33,635 bases of DNA from contig JACRGH010000019.1 of NCBI GenBank assembly GCA_016212375.1, positions 1 through 33,635 on the forward strand. Reading direction: 5' to 3'. The DNA comes from Microcaldota archaeon (lineage in GTDB: Archaea; Micrarchaeota; Micrarchaeia; Norongarragalinales; Norongarragalinaceae). How positions within the stretch are numbered: position 1 is the stretch's first letter; every line of letters starts with the position of its first letter. The position numbers were made by a program, and so were the translations under genes. This document shows, piece after piece, positions 1-7,422 of the stretch. The notes beneath the pieces are model-generated. The model was not told the DNA's origin and did not search any database. It was given only the letters and a program-made list of their open reading frames with translations.

Positions 1-1
1 C

Positions 2-82
2 GCCCAGGCGTTTCAGCGGAAGATGCCGCCGGAAACGCTGGTCGGTTTGTTTTTGAAGCAAATTGACGGACTCGGAGGGTGA
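2..82 (+). CDS. 3' end of an unidentified gene (partial)
   Basis: An open frame runs in from the left edge and stops at TGA 80-82, giving 26 C-terminal residues that end in QIDGLGG. The composition looks protein-like (amphipathic, with no rare residue runs), but too little is visible to name a family. It would be the gene upstream of the 5S rRNA. It could also be a chance open frame. Confidence 0.35.
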   Translation, partial: AQAFQRKMPPETLVGLFLKQIDGLGG

Positions 83-161
83 AATTTTTATGGAAACCTT
101 TAAGGCAAACCAACCGCGAAATAATAACCGGGCTCAACACACGCCCAACCCATCGAAACCC

Positions 162-168
162 TTTAAAA
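162..168 (+). promoter_or_regulatory. TATA box of the 5S rRNA gene
   Basis: TTTAAAA is centred at 165, which is 26 nt before the predicted 5' end of 5S rRNA at about 191. This is the usual archaeal distance. It suggests that 5S has its own promoter rather than being cut from a 16S-23S transcript. Confidence 0.55.
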
Positions 169-189
169 CCACTTCCTGCACCGTAATGG

Positions 190-305
190 AGACAGCGGCC
201 ATAGGCCGGGGGAAACGCCTGTTCCCATCCCGAACACAGAAGCAAAGCCCCGGTACGACTTGTCCAGTACTTTCCTACGGAAGGGAACGCGGGTTGCTGC
301 TGTCA
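190..305 (+). rRNA. rrf: 5S ribosomal RNA
   Basis: The conserved 5S loop sequence CCCATCCCGAACAC lies at 224-237. The ends pair as helix I: GACAGCGGC at 191-199 with GCTGCTGTC at 296-304, nine pairs including one G-U. The length of about 115 nt is normal for archaeal 5S. No 16S or 23S is next to it, so this appears to be a stand-alone 5S gene. The exact ends are uncertain by a few bases. Confidence 0.9.
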
Positions 306-344
306 CTCTTCTTTCAAACCTTAGCCAAAGGCTTGGAAGACAGC

Positions 345-352
345 TATATTAA
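345..352 (+). promoter_or_regulatory. TATA box for a leaderless transcript at 374
   Basis: TATATTAA is centred 26 nt before the ATG at 374, and no SD motif precedes that ATG. This predicts a leaderless mRNA starting at the start codon. Confidence 0.55.
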
Positions 353-373
353 TCTCAGAAATGTTGATTTTTT

Positions 374-640
374 ATGCCAGTAAAACACGTTCGTAAATTC
401 CTAAATTTATCAGCACTAGAAACGCTCGGGGTCCTTTTTGCATTCTTTGCGTTAATTTGGCTTTTTGACGCAGCCACTTTACATGGATTAATTTTAAAAT
501 CATGGAAAGAATTTGACAATTTTTACTGGCCGGGAATATTCCTACTTGGTATGTTCCTTGGAATTGTGACGCTTTTCAAGCTCAGAAAGGAGTTTGGTGG
601 TGGAGAATATACCGAAGTAATTCGGCATAGACGTTGGTAA
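374..640 (+). CDS. Small two-helix membrane protein, unknown
   Basis: This 88-residue protein has two hydrophobic stretches, about residues 16-34 (LGVLFAFFALIWLF core) and 50-68 (WPGIFLLGMFLGIVTLF core). A short basic N-terminus (KHVRK) and a basic, hydrophilic C-terminus (KLRKEFGG to RHRRW) flank them. By the positive-inside rule both ends would be cytoplasmic. The TATA box at 345-352 is correctly spaced for leaderless expression from this ATG, which supports a real gene. I do not recognise a family. Its neighbours are 5S rRNA and the L1 operon, which say little about its role. Confidence 0.6.
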   Translation: MPVKHVRKFLNLSALETLGVLFAFFALIWLFDAATLHGLILKSWKEFDNFYWPGIFLLGMFLGIVTLFKLRKEFGGGEYTEVIRHRRW

Positions 641-787
641 TTGGAGAATTCGTAAGAGAAAAACAAAGTCAGATTCACTTCCAAATCCTTAAAAACCCCT
701 TTTGGTACCATAAACGCCGGTGTTTTGAGCATAGCGTTCGATTCGCCAATAATGCAACTTATCCCGCACAACTATTTCCACGTGGAC

Positions 788-810
788 GCGATTGACACAA
801 CGTCAATCGC
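788..810 (+). promoter_or_regulatory. Perfect 9-bp hairpin in the L1 leader
   Basis: GCGATTGAC (788-796) and GTCAATCGC (802-810) form a perfect inverted repeat with a 5-nt loop. It ends 16 nt before the SD motif GGAGGG (827-832) of the L1 gene. Its place in the 5' leader suggests translational control, for example feedback by L1, which binds its own mRNA in methanogens. It is not a T-tract terminator. The function is inferred from position only. Confidence 0.45.
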
Positions 811-843
811 AACGCTTCAGGAAATAGGAGGGTTGAAATTTCC

Positions 844-1479
844 ATGACTTTCGAAAAAAAGGACATCACCAAGGCCGTTGAGCAGGCGCTGACCCAGAAA
901 GGCGAGCGCAAGTTCAAGCAATCCTTGGACGTCGCCATCGCCTTCCGTGATATCGACTTGAAGAAAGCGGAAAACCGCATCAACTTGGATATCGTATTGC
1001 CCCACGTTCCGCGCCAGAAAAAGGTGGCCATCTTTGCCGACGGCGACTTGGCATACCAAGCCAAAGAGGTAGTGGACCGCGTCATTACCGGTGCCGAAAT
1101 CGACGGGCTTTCCAAGGACAAGAAAAAACGCAAGGAACTCAAGGAATTCCGCTTTTTGTCCGACCCTAAACTCATGGCATCCGTGGGTAAGACGTTGGGC
1201 GCCGCGTTGGCTCCAAAAGGATTGCTTCCGAAGCCCTTGCCGCCCGGTGCCAGCCTCAAAGACTTCGTGGACCGCACCCGCCGCTCCGTCACGCTCAAGA
1301 CCAAACAACTGCCCGTCGTCCACTGCATCGTGGGCAATGAGCAGATGAAATCCGACGACATCATCGAGAACGTGCAGACCGTCATGGAAGCCGTTTTGAA
1401 AGTCGTGCCGGAACACCAAGTCGCATCCGTTTACGTAAAGACCACGATGGGCAAGCCCGTCAAAGTGGGGGCTCAATAA
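844..1479 (+). CDS. rpl1: Large-subunit ribosomal protein L1 (uL1)
   Basis: This 211-residue protein has the normal size for archaeal L1, the protein of the mobile L1 stalk that helps release deacylated tRNA from the E site. Family features seen: the N-terminal basic region with KGERKFKQSLDVAIAFRDIDLK, the central NRINLDIVLPH, the LMASVGKTLGAALAPKGLLPKPLP segment, and the C-terminal VYVKTTMGKPVKV. The SD motif GGAGGG (827-832) lies 11 nt before the ATG, at the long end of the normal range. It is the first gene of the L1-L10-L12 operon and lies only 2 nt from L10. The leader hairpin at 788-810 may regulate it. L11, often the neighbour in other archaea, is 20 kb away here. Confidence 0.97.
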   Translation: MTFEKKDITKAVEQALTQKGERKFKQSLDVAIAFRDIDLKKAENRINLDIVLPHVPRQKKVAIFADGDLAYQAKEVVDRVITGAEIDGLSKDKKKRKELKEFRFLSDPKLMASVGKTLGAALAPKGLLPKPLPPGASLKDFVDRTRRSVTLKTKQLPVVHCIVGNEQMKSDDIIENVQTVMEAVLKVVPEHQVASVYVKTTMGKPVKVGAQ

Positions 1480-1481
1480 TC

Positions 1482-2306
1482 ATGTTGAACATGGACAAGA
1501 AAATCAAAATCGTCGCCGAACTCCAAAAGAAACTGGACAGCTCGGAAGTCGTAGCCGTCGCCTCCATCAAAAGCTTACCCTCGAAGCAGTACGGTGCCAT
1601 CAAGAAAAAGACCCGCGGCGCCGTGACCGTTTCGTTCGCCCGCTTGAGCCTGATTCGCCGCGCCATCGAGCAAAGCAAACGCAAAGCCGAACTCAAACCC
1701 ATTGAAGATGCCTTGGGCGACGGCTGTGTCTTGTTGTTCTCTTCTTTGGACGCGTTCAAGCTGTACAAATTGTTCAAGCAGAACAAATCCAAGACCGGTG
1801 CCAAACCCGGTGCCATTGCCCCCTCGGACCTGATTGTCCCGGCCGGTGAGACTAACCTGGCGCCAGGCCCCGTTTTGACCGAGTTGAAGCAAGCGGGCAT
1901 CCAGGCCAAAATCCAAGGTCCCAAAGTCGTGATTACCAAGGACGCGGTGGTGACCAAGAAAGGTCAGCCCGTGTCCGAGAGCGCCGCCAAGATTTTGAAC
2001 AAACTGGGCGTCGAGCCGTTCGAAGTGGGCCTTTTGGTCCAAAAAGTGTACGACCACGGCACCCTGTACGACGGCGATGCGCTGAACATCGACGAAGACG
2101 CCATATTGGCACAACTGGTGCAAGCCCACCAAGAGGCCTTAAATGTCGCGGTGTTCGCCGAAATCTATAACGACGTTTCCACGCCCGTCATCTTGCAAAA
2201 AGCCGAACGCGAGGCGCTCGCATTGCAAAAAATCGTGGAGTCCAAAGCCGGCGCGCCCAGCGTGGCCGCCACAGAAGCTGCAACGCCAAGTGCGCCTGCG
2301 GCATAA
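1482..2306 (+). CDS. rpl10: Large-subunit ribosomal protein L10 (P0, uL10)
   Basis: This 274-residue protein is the base of the ribosomal stalk: it binds 23S rRNA and L11 and carries L12 dimers. Features seen: the N-terminal rRNA-binding domain (KIVAELQKKLDSSEVVAVAS), the archaeal/eukaryal insertion around VPAGETNLAPGPVLTELKQAGI, and the SESAAKILNKLGVEP region. The helical L12-binding spine is near the C-terminus (AEREALALQKIVES). Archaeal L10 is usually longer and ends in an acidic EKKEEE...GLF-type tail like that of L12. Here the protein stops in an Ala/Pro/Thr-rich stretch without that tail. An alternative ATG lies at 1491. It sits tightly between L1 and L12, as expected. Confidence 0.96.
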   Translation: MLNMDKKIKIVAELQKKLDSSEVVAVASIKSLPSKQYGAIKKKTRGAVTVSFARLSLIRRAIEQSKRKAELKPIEDALGDGCVLLFSSLDAFKLYKLFKQNKSKTGAKPGAIAPSDLIVPAGETNLAPGPVLTELKQAGIQAKIQGPKVVITKDAVVTKKGQPVSESAAKILNKLGVEPFEVGLLVQKVYDHGTLYDGDALNIDEDAILAQLVQAHQEALNVAVFAEIYNDVSTPVILQKAEREALALQKIVESKAGAPSVAATEAATPSAPAA

Positions 2307-2331
2307 TATTCCTTAGGAGGAGATGAGAAAG

Positions 2332-2625
2332 ATGAAAGACGTATACGCCGCCTTGCTGCTCCACAACGCAGGAAGTCCCATCAATGAATCCAACGTGTCC
2401 AAAGTCCTGACCGCCGCGGGCATCACGGAGGACGCCGTGAAAATCAAGGCGTTGTGTATCGCCTTGGACGGCGTCAACATCGAAGACGCATTGAAGCAAG
2501 CGGCCGTCGTTGCCGCCGCCCCGGTTGCCGGAGCTGCAGGACCTGCCGCCGAGAAGAAGGAAGAAGTCAGCGAAGAGAAGAAGGAAGAGGAAGCCGCCGC
2601 AGGATTGGCGTCTTTGTTCGGCTAA
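2332..2625 (+). CDS. rpl12: Large-subunit ribosomal protein L12 (P1)
   Basis: This acidic stalk protein of 97 residues forms dimers on L10 and recruits elongation factors. The N-terminal dimerisation helix bundle (MKDVYAALLLHNAG...ITEDAVKIKALCIAL) is followed by an Ala-rich hinge and the conserved tail EEKKEEEAAAGLASLFG. Two start codons compete. ATG 2323 is only 2 nt after the SD motif AGGAGG (2315-2320), while ATG 2332 is 11 nt after it and gives the N-terminus usual for the family, so I chose 2332. It is the last gene of the L1-L10-L12 operon, and a terminator follows at 2685. Confidence 0.95.
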   Translation: MKDVYAALLLHNAGSPINESNVSKVLTAAGITEDAVKIKALCIALDGVNIEDALKQAAVVAAAPVAGAAGPAAEKKEEVSEEKKEEEAAAGLASLFG

Positions 2626-2684
2626 TTAAGTCGGACGATATTTTCTTTTTCGAATCGGACTTGGTTTCGCTTCGAGCTTTTTGA

Positions 2685-2724
2685 CCGGGTTTTCCCGGAA
2701 TTTCCTATTTTTCGGATTTTTATT
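2685..2724 (+). terminator. Terminator of the L1-L10-L12 operon
   Basis: CCGGG (2685-2689) and CCCGG (2694-2698) form a hairpin with a TTTT loop, followed by T-rich runs (TTTCCTATTTTT, then ATTTTTATTATT). Archaeal RNA polymerase terminates on T-tracts, so this 60-nt-downstream region is a good end for the operon. The rest of the gap 2626-2938 holds further T-runs and the tandem hairpins listed separately. Confidence 0.6.
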
Positions 2725-2819
2725 ATTGGACCGCTTTTTTTCGTTTGTGTGAAGCACGGATGCAGTGTCCGATTTTTTTCGCAATGGTTTTCAAGTCGGC
2801 TCCAAAGCATAGGCTACAG

Positions 2820-2904
2820 CAAGACCGGCAAATAAGACGACGAAATAGGCCGGTCTTGGTGTCTGGCAAACCAAAAAACCAGTTGCGAAACTTTCTTGGT
2901 TTGC
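2820..2904. other. Two tandem long-loop hairpins in a convergent gap
   Basis: Hairpin 1 pairs CAAGACCGGC (2820-2829) with GCCGGTCTTG (2849-2858), ten perfect pairs around a 19-nt loop. Hairpin 2 pairs GCAAACCAA (2866-2874) with TTGGTTTGC (2896-2904), nine perfect pairs around a 21-nt loop. They are 7 nt apart and match no tRNA or box C/D pattern. Neither is followed by a T-tract on either strand, so they are not ordinary terminators. A structured small RNA is one possibility. Confidence 0.45.
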
Positions 2905-2938
2905 TATAATGCCCACAAAAAAAATATCGGCTACTAAC

Positions 2939-3538
2939 TTATTCGATTGAGCGAAGCCATTTGAGTATTTCTTTTTTCGCATGAGCCGCCGCTTCTGGAT
3001 CCTCAGGTCGTGCAGACGGAACCACCGTGGCTTTTTCAAAAAGCGATGGCTTCGAAAACGCGCTTTGCAGCATTGAAAACAAACGGTTTCCGATCGCAGG
3101 GGGAACGTCAACGGCTTGGACATTCTGGGTATAGTCGCGGCCAGTGCGCCATCGCGTAAACCGACCTGCTGGAGGGTACTTAAATTGGGTTTCGGAAAGG
3201 GTGGGCAACCGATCCATCGCCGATTGCGCATGAGACCATGAAAACAGCGTCCGGCTGGGATTTCCGGCCTCGCCGACACTTAATGACGCATGCAAAAGCG
3301 GCTTGGTAGGATGGTGCGAATAGGTGAACATAACATGATAAAAAAGTTCATGGCCTGGTGCGTTGGAAGGGGCAAACGGGCCCGAAAACAAAAAAGCCAC
3401 CTGAGAATCAAACCGGTCGCCATGCGGGTTTGGAGCAAAGGAAACCGTAGGCGTCACAACCGCATTGGATTCAAAATGCTTGACAAGGTCAGGCAATACA
3501 CTGGACAGTCGGCTTGTCTTTGGAAAATTAAACCTCAA
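2939..3538 (-). CDS. Conserved-looking orphan protein, 199 aa
   Basis: I do not recognise a family. The protein is soluble, rich in His, Pro, Ser and Phe, with no signal peptide or membrane segment. A beta-rich middle (VAFLFSGPFAP, LFYHVMFTYSHHP, LLHASLSVGEAG) is followed by an alanine/lysine helix near the C-terminus (EAAAHAKKEILKWLRSIE). The start is TTG. It is supported by a GAGGT motif 10 nt upstream and by the lack of any ATG before the middle of the protein. It follows the SecB-like gene with a 16-nt gap on the same strand, so the two are probably cotranscribed. The opposite-strand and alternative-frame ORFs here look less protein-like. Confidence 0.6.
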   Translation of the reverse strand: MRFNFPKTSRLSSVLPDLVKHFESNAVVTPTVSFAPNPHGDRFDSQVAFLFSGPFAPSNAPGHELFYHVMFTYSHHPTKPLLHASLSVGEAGNPSRTLFSWSHAQSAMDRLPTLSETQFKYPPAGRFTRWRTGRDYTQNVQAVDVPPAIGNRLFSMLQSAFSKPSLFEKATVVPSARPEDPEAAAHAKKEILKWLRSIE

Positions 3539-3554
3539 GCGTGCAAGACCTCAG

Positions 3555-3992
3555 TTAGCCCGCCTGGCTTCCCATCTTTCCGGCATTTCCCTTTCCGGGC
3601 GCGTTGCGCGGCAAGGTGATGCGGGGTTGGTTGATGGGCGGGCGCACGCCGATGGCGTAACCCAGCAACGTGCCGACGGCCGTTCCGGTATGCGCCAGTG
3701 CGTTCAAAAGCTCTTCAGCGGCCTCGACGGGCAGTTGTTTGTTCTTTTTCCACTCGTCTTCGACTTTCTTGCGCTCGTCCTTGGTGCCGTCCAGCCACGC
3801 TTCGCCAATCAGGATCATTTCCGCGAAATCCGGCTGGTATGAAATGGTGTATTCGTACTGGATGGCCAAATGGTCGGCCGTGTTCTGGATGTTTTGGACT
3901 TCGACGTTGACGCCCAGGTTGTCGAATTTCTCGGCCGTCATGCGTTTGGCGGCGACTGAAATGACGCGGCCTCCGCGGATGTTCAATACCAT
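3555..3992 (-). CDS. Conserved archaeal protein, SecB-like fold suspected
   Basis: The protein has 145 residues. Alternating beta-type segments (VNVEVQNIQNT, LAIQYEYTISYQPDFAEMILIGEAWLDG) are followed by two helices (DERKKVEDEWKKNKQLPVEAAEELLNAL) and a final Gly/Pro-rich piece with IGVRPPINQPRITLP. This order, ending in a proline-rich PPxxxPxI segment, resembles archaeal small proteins related to the chaperone SecB, which hold unfolded chains. I match it by pattern only. The start ATG has the SD motif GAGGTG 7 nt upstream (about 4005-4000). It leads a two-gene unit with the 199-residue orphan. It has no signal peptide, so it is cytoplasmic. Confidence 0.6.
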   Translation of the reverse strand: MVLNIRGGRVISVAAKRMTAEKFDNLGVNVEVQNIQNTADHLAIQYEYTISYQPDFAEMILIGEAWLDGTKDERKKVEDEWKKNKQLPVEAAEELLNALAHTGTAVGTLLGYAIGVRPPINQPRITLPRNAPGKGNAGKMGSQAG

Positions 3993-4191
3993 TCATTAAC
4001 ACCTCGATGAAAAAAGGCACATTGCCCAAACCGGCTCCGGATGGCATGTGCTACCCCCACGTTGGGGCTTTGGATTCGTTGCTTTCTTGATGGCCAAGCG
4101 GTTCAAAAAGCCTTTTGTTGAGACCGAAAGTAAGAAGAAAAATGCGAAAAATTGCCTGCGCCGAAACAAAACGGCACCAAGCTTCCGAAAC

Positions 4192-4854
4192 TCACAATTC
4201 GATTTGCTCACCCGGCCTCAAGACGTGCACGGCCGTGCGGGAACTTGTTGCCCTTTTGGCAAAGTCATTTGGGTCGGCTCGGATTTTGTCAAACGTATTG
4301 TAGTGCATCGGGATGACGTGTTTGAGGCGCAGGCGCTTGGTGGCTGTCACCGCGGCATAGATGTCCATTGTATAGGTGCCACCAATCGGCAAAAGGCCCA
4401 CGTCCGCCTCAATTCCAGTCAGGCCGTAAAAATCGTAGGTATCCCCGGCGTGGTACAACGATTGGTTACCACAGCGCACCACGAAACCCACCGGGTACTT
4501 GCTTTTGGGGTGTTGTGCTGGAACTACAGTGACTTCGTAGCCATTGACCGTGAAACGCTCGCCCACTTTGACGCGCATCTTCAATCGCTCGGCCACCGGG
4601 ATGGCATCAAGCGCCTCGGCGGGTCCGATGACGTGCGCCAAGGTGCGGCCCACGATATCCGCAATGCCTTGGGGGTCGGCATGGTCGAAATGCTCATGAC
4701 TAATGAAGATGGCGTCCACTTGGCGGAATTGGTTGGGTGACGCCGCCGACGGAACCAAGCGGCCCTCATCCTTACCAAACCATGGGTCGAACAAAAAGCG
4801 CTTGGGGCCCATTTGGGCATAGAAGCCGGAATGGCCCAGATAGGTAAGTTCCAT
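4192..4854 (-). CDS. UlaG-like metal-dependent hydrolase (beta-lactamase fold)
   Basis: This 220-residue protein matches the UPF0173 type of metallo-beta-lactamase-fold hydrolases. Seen: the N-terminal LTYLGHSGF, the metal-binding HEHFDHAD (H-x-H-x-D-H) at about residues 53-60, DVIGPAEA-type loop residues, and the later ligands in LYHAGDTYDF and the C-terminal VIPMHYNTF. The likely role is hydrolysis of a phosphoester or lactone-type substrate, which cannot be fixed from sequence. A TATA-like element (AAATATTTAA on the minus strand, 4887-4878) is centred about 29 nt before the ATG. This suggests a leaderless or very short leader. It is a single-gene unit. Confidence 0.9.
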   Translation of the reverse strand: MELTYLGHSGFYAQMGPKRFLFDPWFGKDEGRLVPSAASPNQFRQVDAIFISHEHFDHADPQGIADIVGRTLAHVIGPAEALDAIPVAERLKMRVKVGERFTVNGYEVTVVPAQHPKSKYPVGFVVRCGNQSLYHAGDTYDFYGLTGIEADVGLLPIGGTYTMDIYAAVTATKRLRLKHVIPMHYNTFDKIRADPNDFAKRATSSRTAVHVLRPGEQIEL

Positions 4855-4988
4855 GGTCTAAACGGGAACCGCGCGGCTTAAATATTTGACGAAACCACCG
4901 CAAACCACAAAAGGGAACAAACCAAAAACAAGAAAAAGGATGCAGGTATTGCAACCATACGGTCAAAGCGGTATACGGAGGAAATTGC

Positions 4989-5486
4989 ATGAAATTGCTC
5001 GAGCGTCAATTAAAAGAACTCGGTTTTACGCAAACGACCTTAAGAGGCGCAGACGTGATTCAAAAAGTCCGAAAAATGCAAGGATTGGATCCAAATTTCG
5101 AACCCATCCGAATGGGACCCAAAGCGGAAGAAAGGGACACCTTGGGCAAGCAGCTGAAACAGGCCGCTTTGAGAGGACAGCTGAGAGCACACGTGTATGA
5201 ATATTCCACGGACCTAACCGCCTTGGACAAAGCGTCCGAAGGCCGACCATATGACGGATTCAAGGACAGAAATAAAGAATTGGCGTTTGAAGTTGCACAA
5301 AGAAGAGTCCACCAAGACGCTACGACGAAATCGAATGTCGCGTCTGGCGTGTTAAGCATTTACAAAGAAGAAAGGGCTGATGAAAATCCGATGGCGACCC
5401 ATAGTTTCGTATTAAGCCATGGCACGCAGCAACGCAGGAACCCCCATTTACAAGTTATCGTGTACGAAGCGGTAAAACCAAAATAA
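4989..5486 (+). CDS. Orphan soluble protein, 165 aa
   Basis: No family is recognised. The protein is highly charged and mostly helical by eye: RQLKELGFTQTTLRGADVIQKVRK at the N-terminus, KAEERDTLGKQLKQAALRGQLRAHVYEY in the middle, and a beta-type C-terminus (HLQVIVYEAVKPK). There are no cysteines, membrane segments or signal peptide. The start is well supported: GGAGGAA (4977-4983) lies 5 nt before the ATG. The next gene starts about 90 nt downstream on the same strand, so cotranscription with the endonuclease IV-like gene is possible. Confidence 0.65.
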   Translation: MKLLERQLKELGFTQTTLRGADVIQKVRKMQGLDPNFEPIRMGPKAEERDTLGKQLKQAALRGQLRAHVYEYSTDLTALDKASEGRPYDGFKDRNKELAFEVAQRRVHQDATTKSNVASGVLSIYKEERADENPMATHSFVLSHGTQQRRNPHLQVIVYEAVKPK

Positions 5487-5577
5487 AATTGAAAAAGGTA
5501 AAAGGGCCAACAAGCCGTTGAGACGAATTGGTATCAAAAGCAACATTGAAAAATTAGGCCGAAATAAAGCATACCCC

Positions 5578-6411
5578 ATGTTCCGCTTCGGTCCTGCCGG
5601 CGTGCCCTTACGCTCCAAAGAGCGTTCCAGTCTTGCGGGAATCCAGGTCACCAAAGAGTTGGGCCTGGATGCGATGGAGTTGGAATTCGTCCACGGTTGC
5701 CGCCTGAAGGATGAAACGGCAAGTGAAATCGGCCAATTGGCCAAGAAATTGGATATCTCGCTTTCGTGCCACGCTTCCTATTACCTCAACCTGCTTTCGC
5801 CCGAGCCCACCACGCTGAAAAAAACCCAAGCCGAATTGGCCCGCACCGCGGAAGTGTTGGAGTTGTGCGGCGGAAAGCGCATCGTGTTTCATTCCGGATT
5901 CTACCTCAAGAGGGACCACCCCTCCGCGTACGCCGCAATGAAAGCCCAATACAAGGCGTTGGCCCAAACCATCTCCGATAACGGCTTCAACGTGGTGTTG
6001 GCGCCGGAAGTGACCGGTAAAAAAAGCCAGTTCGGCTCGGTCGAGGAACTCTACGGTTTGGCCCAGGAAATCGGATATGACAAAATCCAACCCGCCATTG
6101 ACTGGGGCCATGTCCATGCGCGGGACAACGGCGCCCTGAACACGCCGGATGACGTCCGCCGCAACCTGGAGACCGTGGAAAAGCACGTCGGCAAGGAGGG
6201 CCTCCGAACGCTGCATTGCCACATCGAGGGCATCAATTTCACGGAAAAAGGCGAGCGCAACCATTTGCGGATTACCGAAGGGCCGCCAGATTACAAGATG
6301 CTCCTAGCCGTCTTTAAGGAATTCAACTGTGGCGGTACCTTAATCTGCGAAAGCCCGGCCATGGAAGACGACGCGCTTATTTTGCAGAAGGAATGGGAAA
6401 AAACCCAGTAA
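5578..6411 (+). CDS. nfo: Endonuclease IV / AP endonuclease family (TIM barrel)
   Basis: This 277-residue protein of the xylose-isomerase-like TIM-barrel family cuts DNA at abasic sites if it is a true Nfo. Expected metal-site positions are visible: the His of SCHASYYLNLLSPE, the His of VFHSGFYL, the Glu of APEVTGK, the Asp and His of AIDWGHVHAR, the His of HCHIEG, NHLRI, and the Glu of CESPA. Family members usually begin MxRFGPAGIPL, so I chose ATG 5578 (MFRFGPAGVPL). A TTG at 5518 would add 20 residues. Neither has a clear SD. It converges on the next minus-strand gene with a 3-nt gap. Confidence 0.88.
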   Translation: MFRFGPAGVPLRSKERSSLAGIQVTKELGLDAMELEFVHGCRLKDETASEIGQLAKKLDISLSCHASYYLNLLSPEPTTLKKTQAELARTAEVLELCGGKRIVFHSGFYLKRDHPSAYAAMKAQYKALAQTISDNGFNVVLAPEVTGKKSQFGSVEELYGLAQEIGYDKIQPAIDWGHVHARDNGALNTPDDVRRNLETVEKHVGKEGLRTLHCHIEGINFTEKGERNHLRITEGPPDYKMLLAVFKEFNCGGTLICESPAMEDDALILQKEWEKTQ

Positions 6412-6414
6412 AAG

Positions 6415-7323
6415 TCAATCGGGCGTTCCGTGGATGACGAGGCCGTGTTCCGCAAAATGGGCCGACAAGTACCGCACGATTTTTTTATAGGTGTCTTGCG
6501 GATTTTCAGGTGGAAGGGGGTGCACGAGGCTGATTCTGGATAGGTCCGGCTTTAGGAGTCGGGTTTTTTTTAGGGCGCGTTCGATTGCTCCAGGCAGAAG
6601 ATAGTTTTCAAGTTCGCCCCTCAGTTGCACGCCGGAAACCTCCATGAAACGGGCCAGCTCATCGTGGGGCGAGTAATTCAAATGACCGGCTGCCACGGCT
6701 TGTGCGAACAATGCACAAAACGGTACGAGGTCGTCCCGCTCGGCAATTTTTTCATCAACGGAGGATACGAAAGGCAAGTCAAAACGGACGCTGTGCGCCT
6801 TGTTGCCCTTGAATCCATCCTCGTCGACGTAGACTTGCAAAGGTACACGCAGTTTATCGACAAACGCGTCATCATGGTTCCGGATATGGACGGCCGAACC
6901 CGGAAAAACCGAACCCAAAAAACGTTTTAATTGGGCGTCCGTCGGCGCCCGATCTTCTTCCGGTTGAACGTAGTCAATGAACAGTTTTCCTTTGTCCGAA
7001 CAAGAAAAGGACATGCATTCGTTGGCGGATTCCAAAGCAAAACTATCCGGGGTAATCCGGGTCTTGAATGCGTGCCCGGATTCCAAGTCATCCAACTGGT
7101 GATGCCATTTGGCCCAACCGCGTTCATACCTGGTTTGCGCCAACGCAAGGTCTTTCGAAGCGGCAAACCACGGCGACCGGCCGGAAACTTCAAGAGAAAA
7201 AACCCTAAGAGGCGTTCCAGAAACCCGATCACCCATACGATACCGATGAAGCATTACTTGGTTAGGGGCCATGCAGGATAGGATGCCGGGCGCCTTGAAA
7301 AACCAATCGAAATCGCAACCCAT
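6415..7323 (-). CDS. Orphan protein, 302 aa
   Basis: No family is recognised. The protein is soluble, with no membrane segment. It has two apparent parts: a beta-rich N-terminal half (LHRYRMGDRVSGTPLRVFSLEVSG, MSFSCSDKGKLFIDYV) and a more helical C-terminal half with FCALFAQAVAAGHLNYSPHDELARFMEV and a final KKIVRYLSAHFAEHGLVIHG. Several in-frame Met codons (7323, 7272 and later) leave the start open, and none has an SD motif. It is transcribed divergently from the DsbA-like gene and convergently with the endonuclease IV gene. Confidence 0.6.
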   Translation of the reverse strand: MGCDFDWFFKAPGILSCMAPNQVMLHRYRMGDRVSGTPLRVFSLEVSGRSPWFAASKDLALAQTRYERGWAKWHHQLDDLESGHAFKTRITPDSFALESANECMSFSCSDKGKLFIDYVQPEEDRAPTDAQLKRFLGSVFPGSAVHIRNHDDAFVDKLRVPLQVYVDEDGFKGNKAHSVRFDLPFVSSVDEKIAERDDLVPFCALFAQAVAAGHLNYSPHDELARFMEVSGVQLRGELENYLLPGAIERALKKTRLLKPDLSRISLVHPLPPENPQDTYKKIVRYLSAHFAEHGLVIHGTPD

Positions 7324-7422
7324 AAAAACGGTTTGGGGCCCAATGATTCCGGAATCAAAAGGGGCCAGCTTGCGGTCCTTAAAAAAAATTGGAAAAAAAA
7401 GGAAAAAAGGCGGTTTTGACTA

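Noticed and set aside
63-383. 106-codon ORF across the 5S rRNA, with GGAGGGTGA before an internal ATG at 90
   Set aside because: It runs through the 5S rRNA gene, so its length is explained by chance. The SD-like motif is in the tail of the upstream frame.
817-1476. 219-codon ORF antisense to L1
   Set aside because: It mirrors the L1 reading frame. The composition is typical of an antisense shadow (His, Gly, Val and Phe rich), and L1 is certain.
4054-4066. CCCC/GGGG hairpin in the 3993-4191 gap
   Set aside because: The stem is short (4 bp) with no T-tract. It cannot be told from chance.
4048-4740. 230-codon plus-strand ORF over the UlaG-like gene
   Set aside because: Most of it is antisense to a clear metallohydrolase with intact motifs. 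Only the first about 48 codons lie outside it and show no family feature.
7345-7356. 12-bp palindrome GATTCCGGAATC in the divergent gap before the DsbA-like gene
   Set aside because: It lies near the 5' end of the minus-strand orphan and does not fit a clear operator position. One such palindrome in 33 kb is expected by chance.
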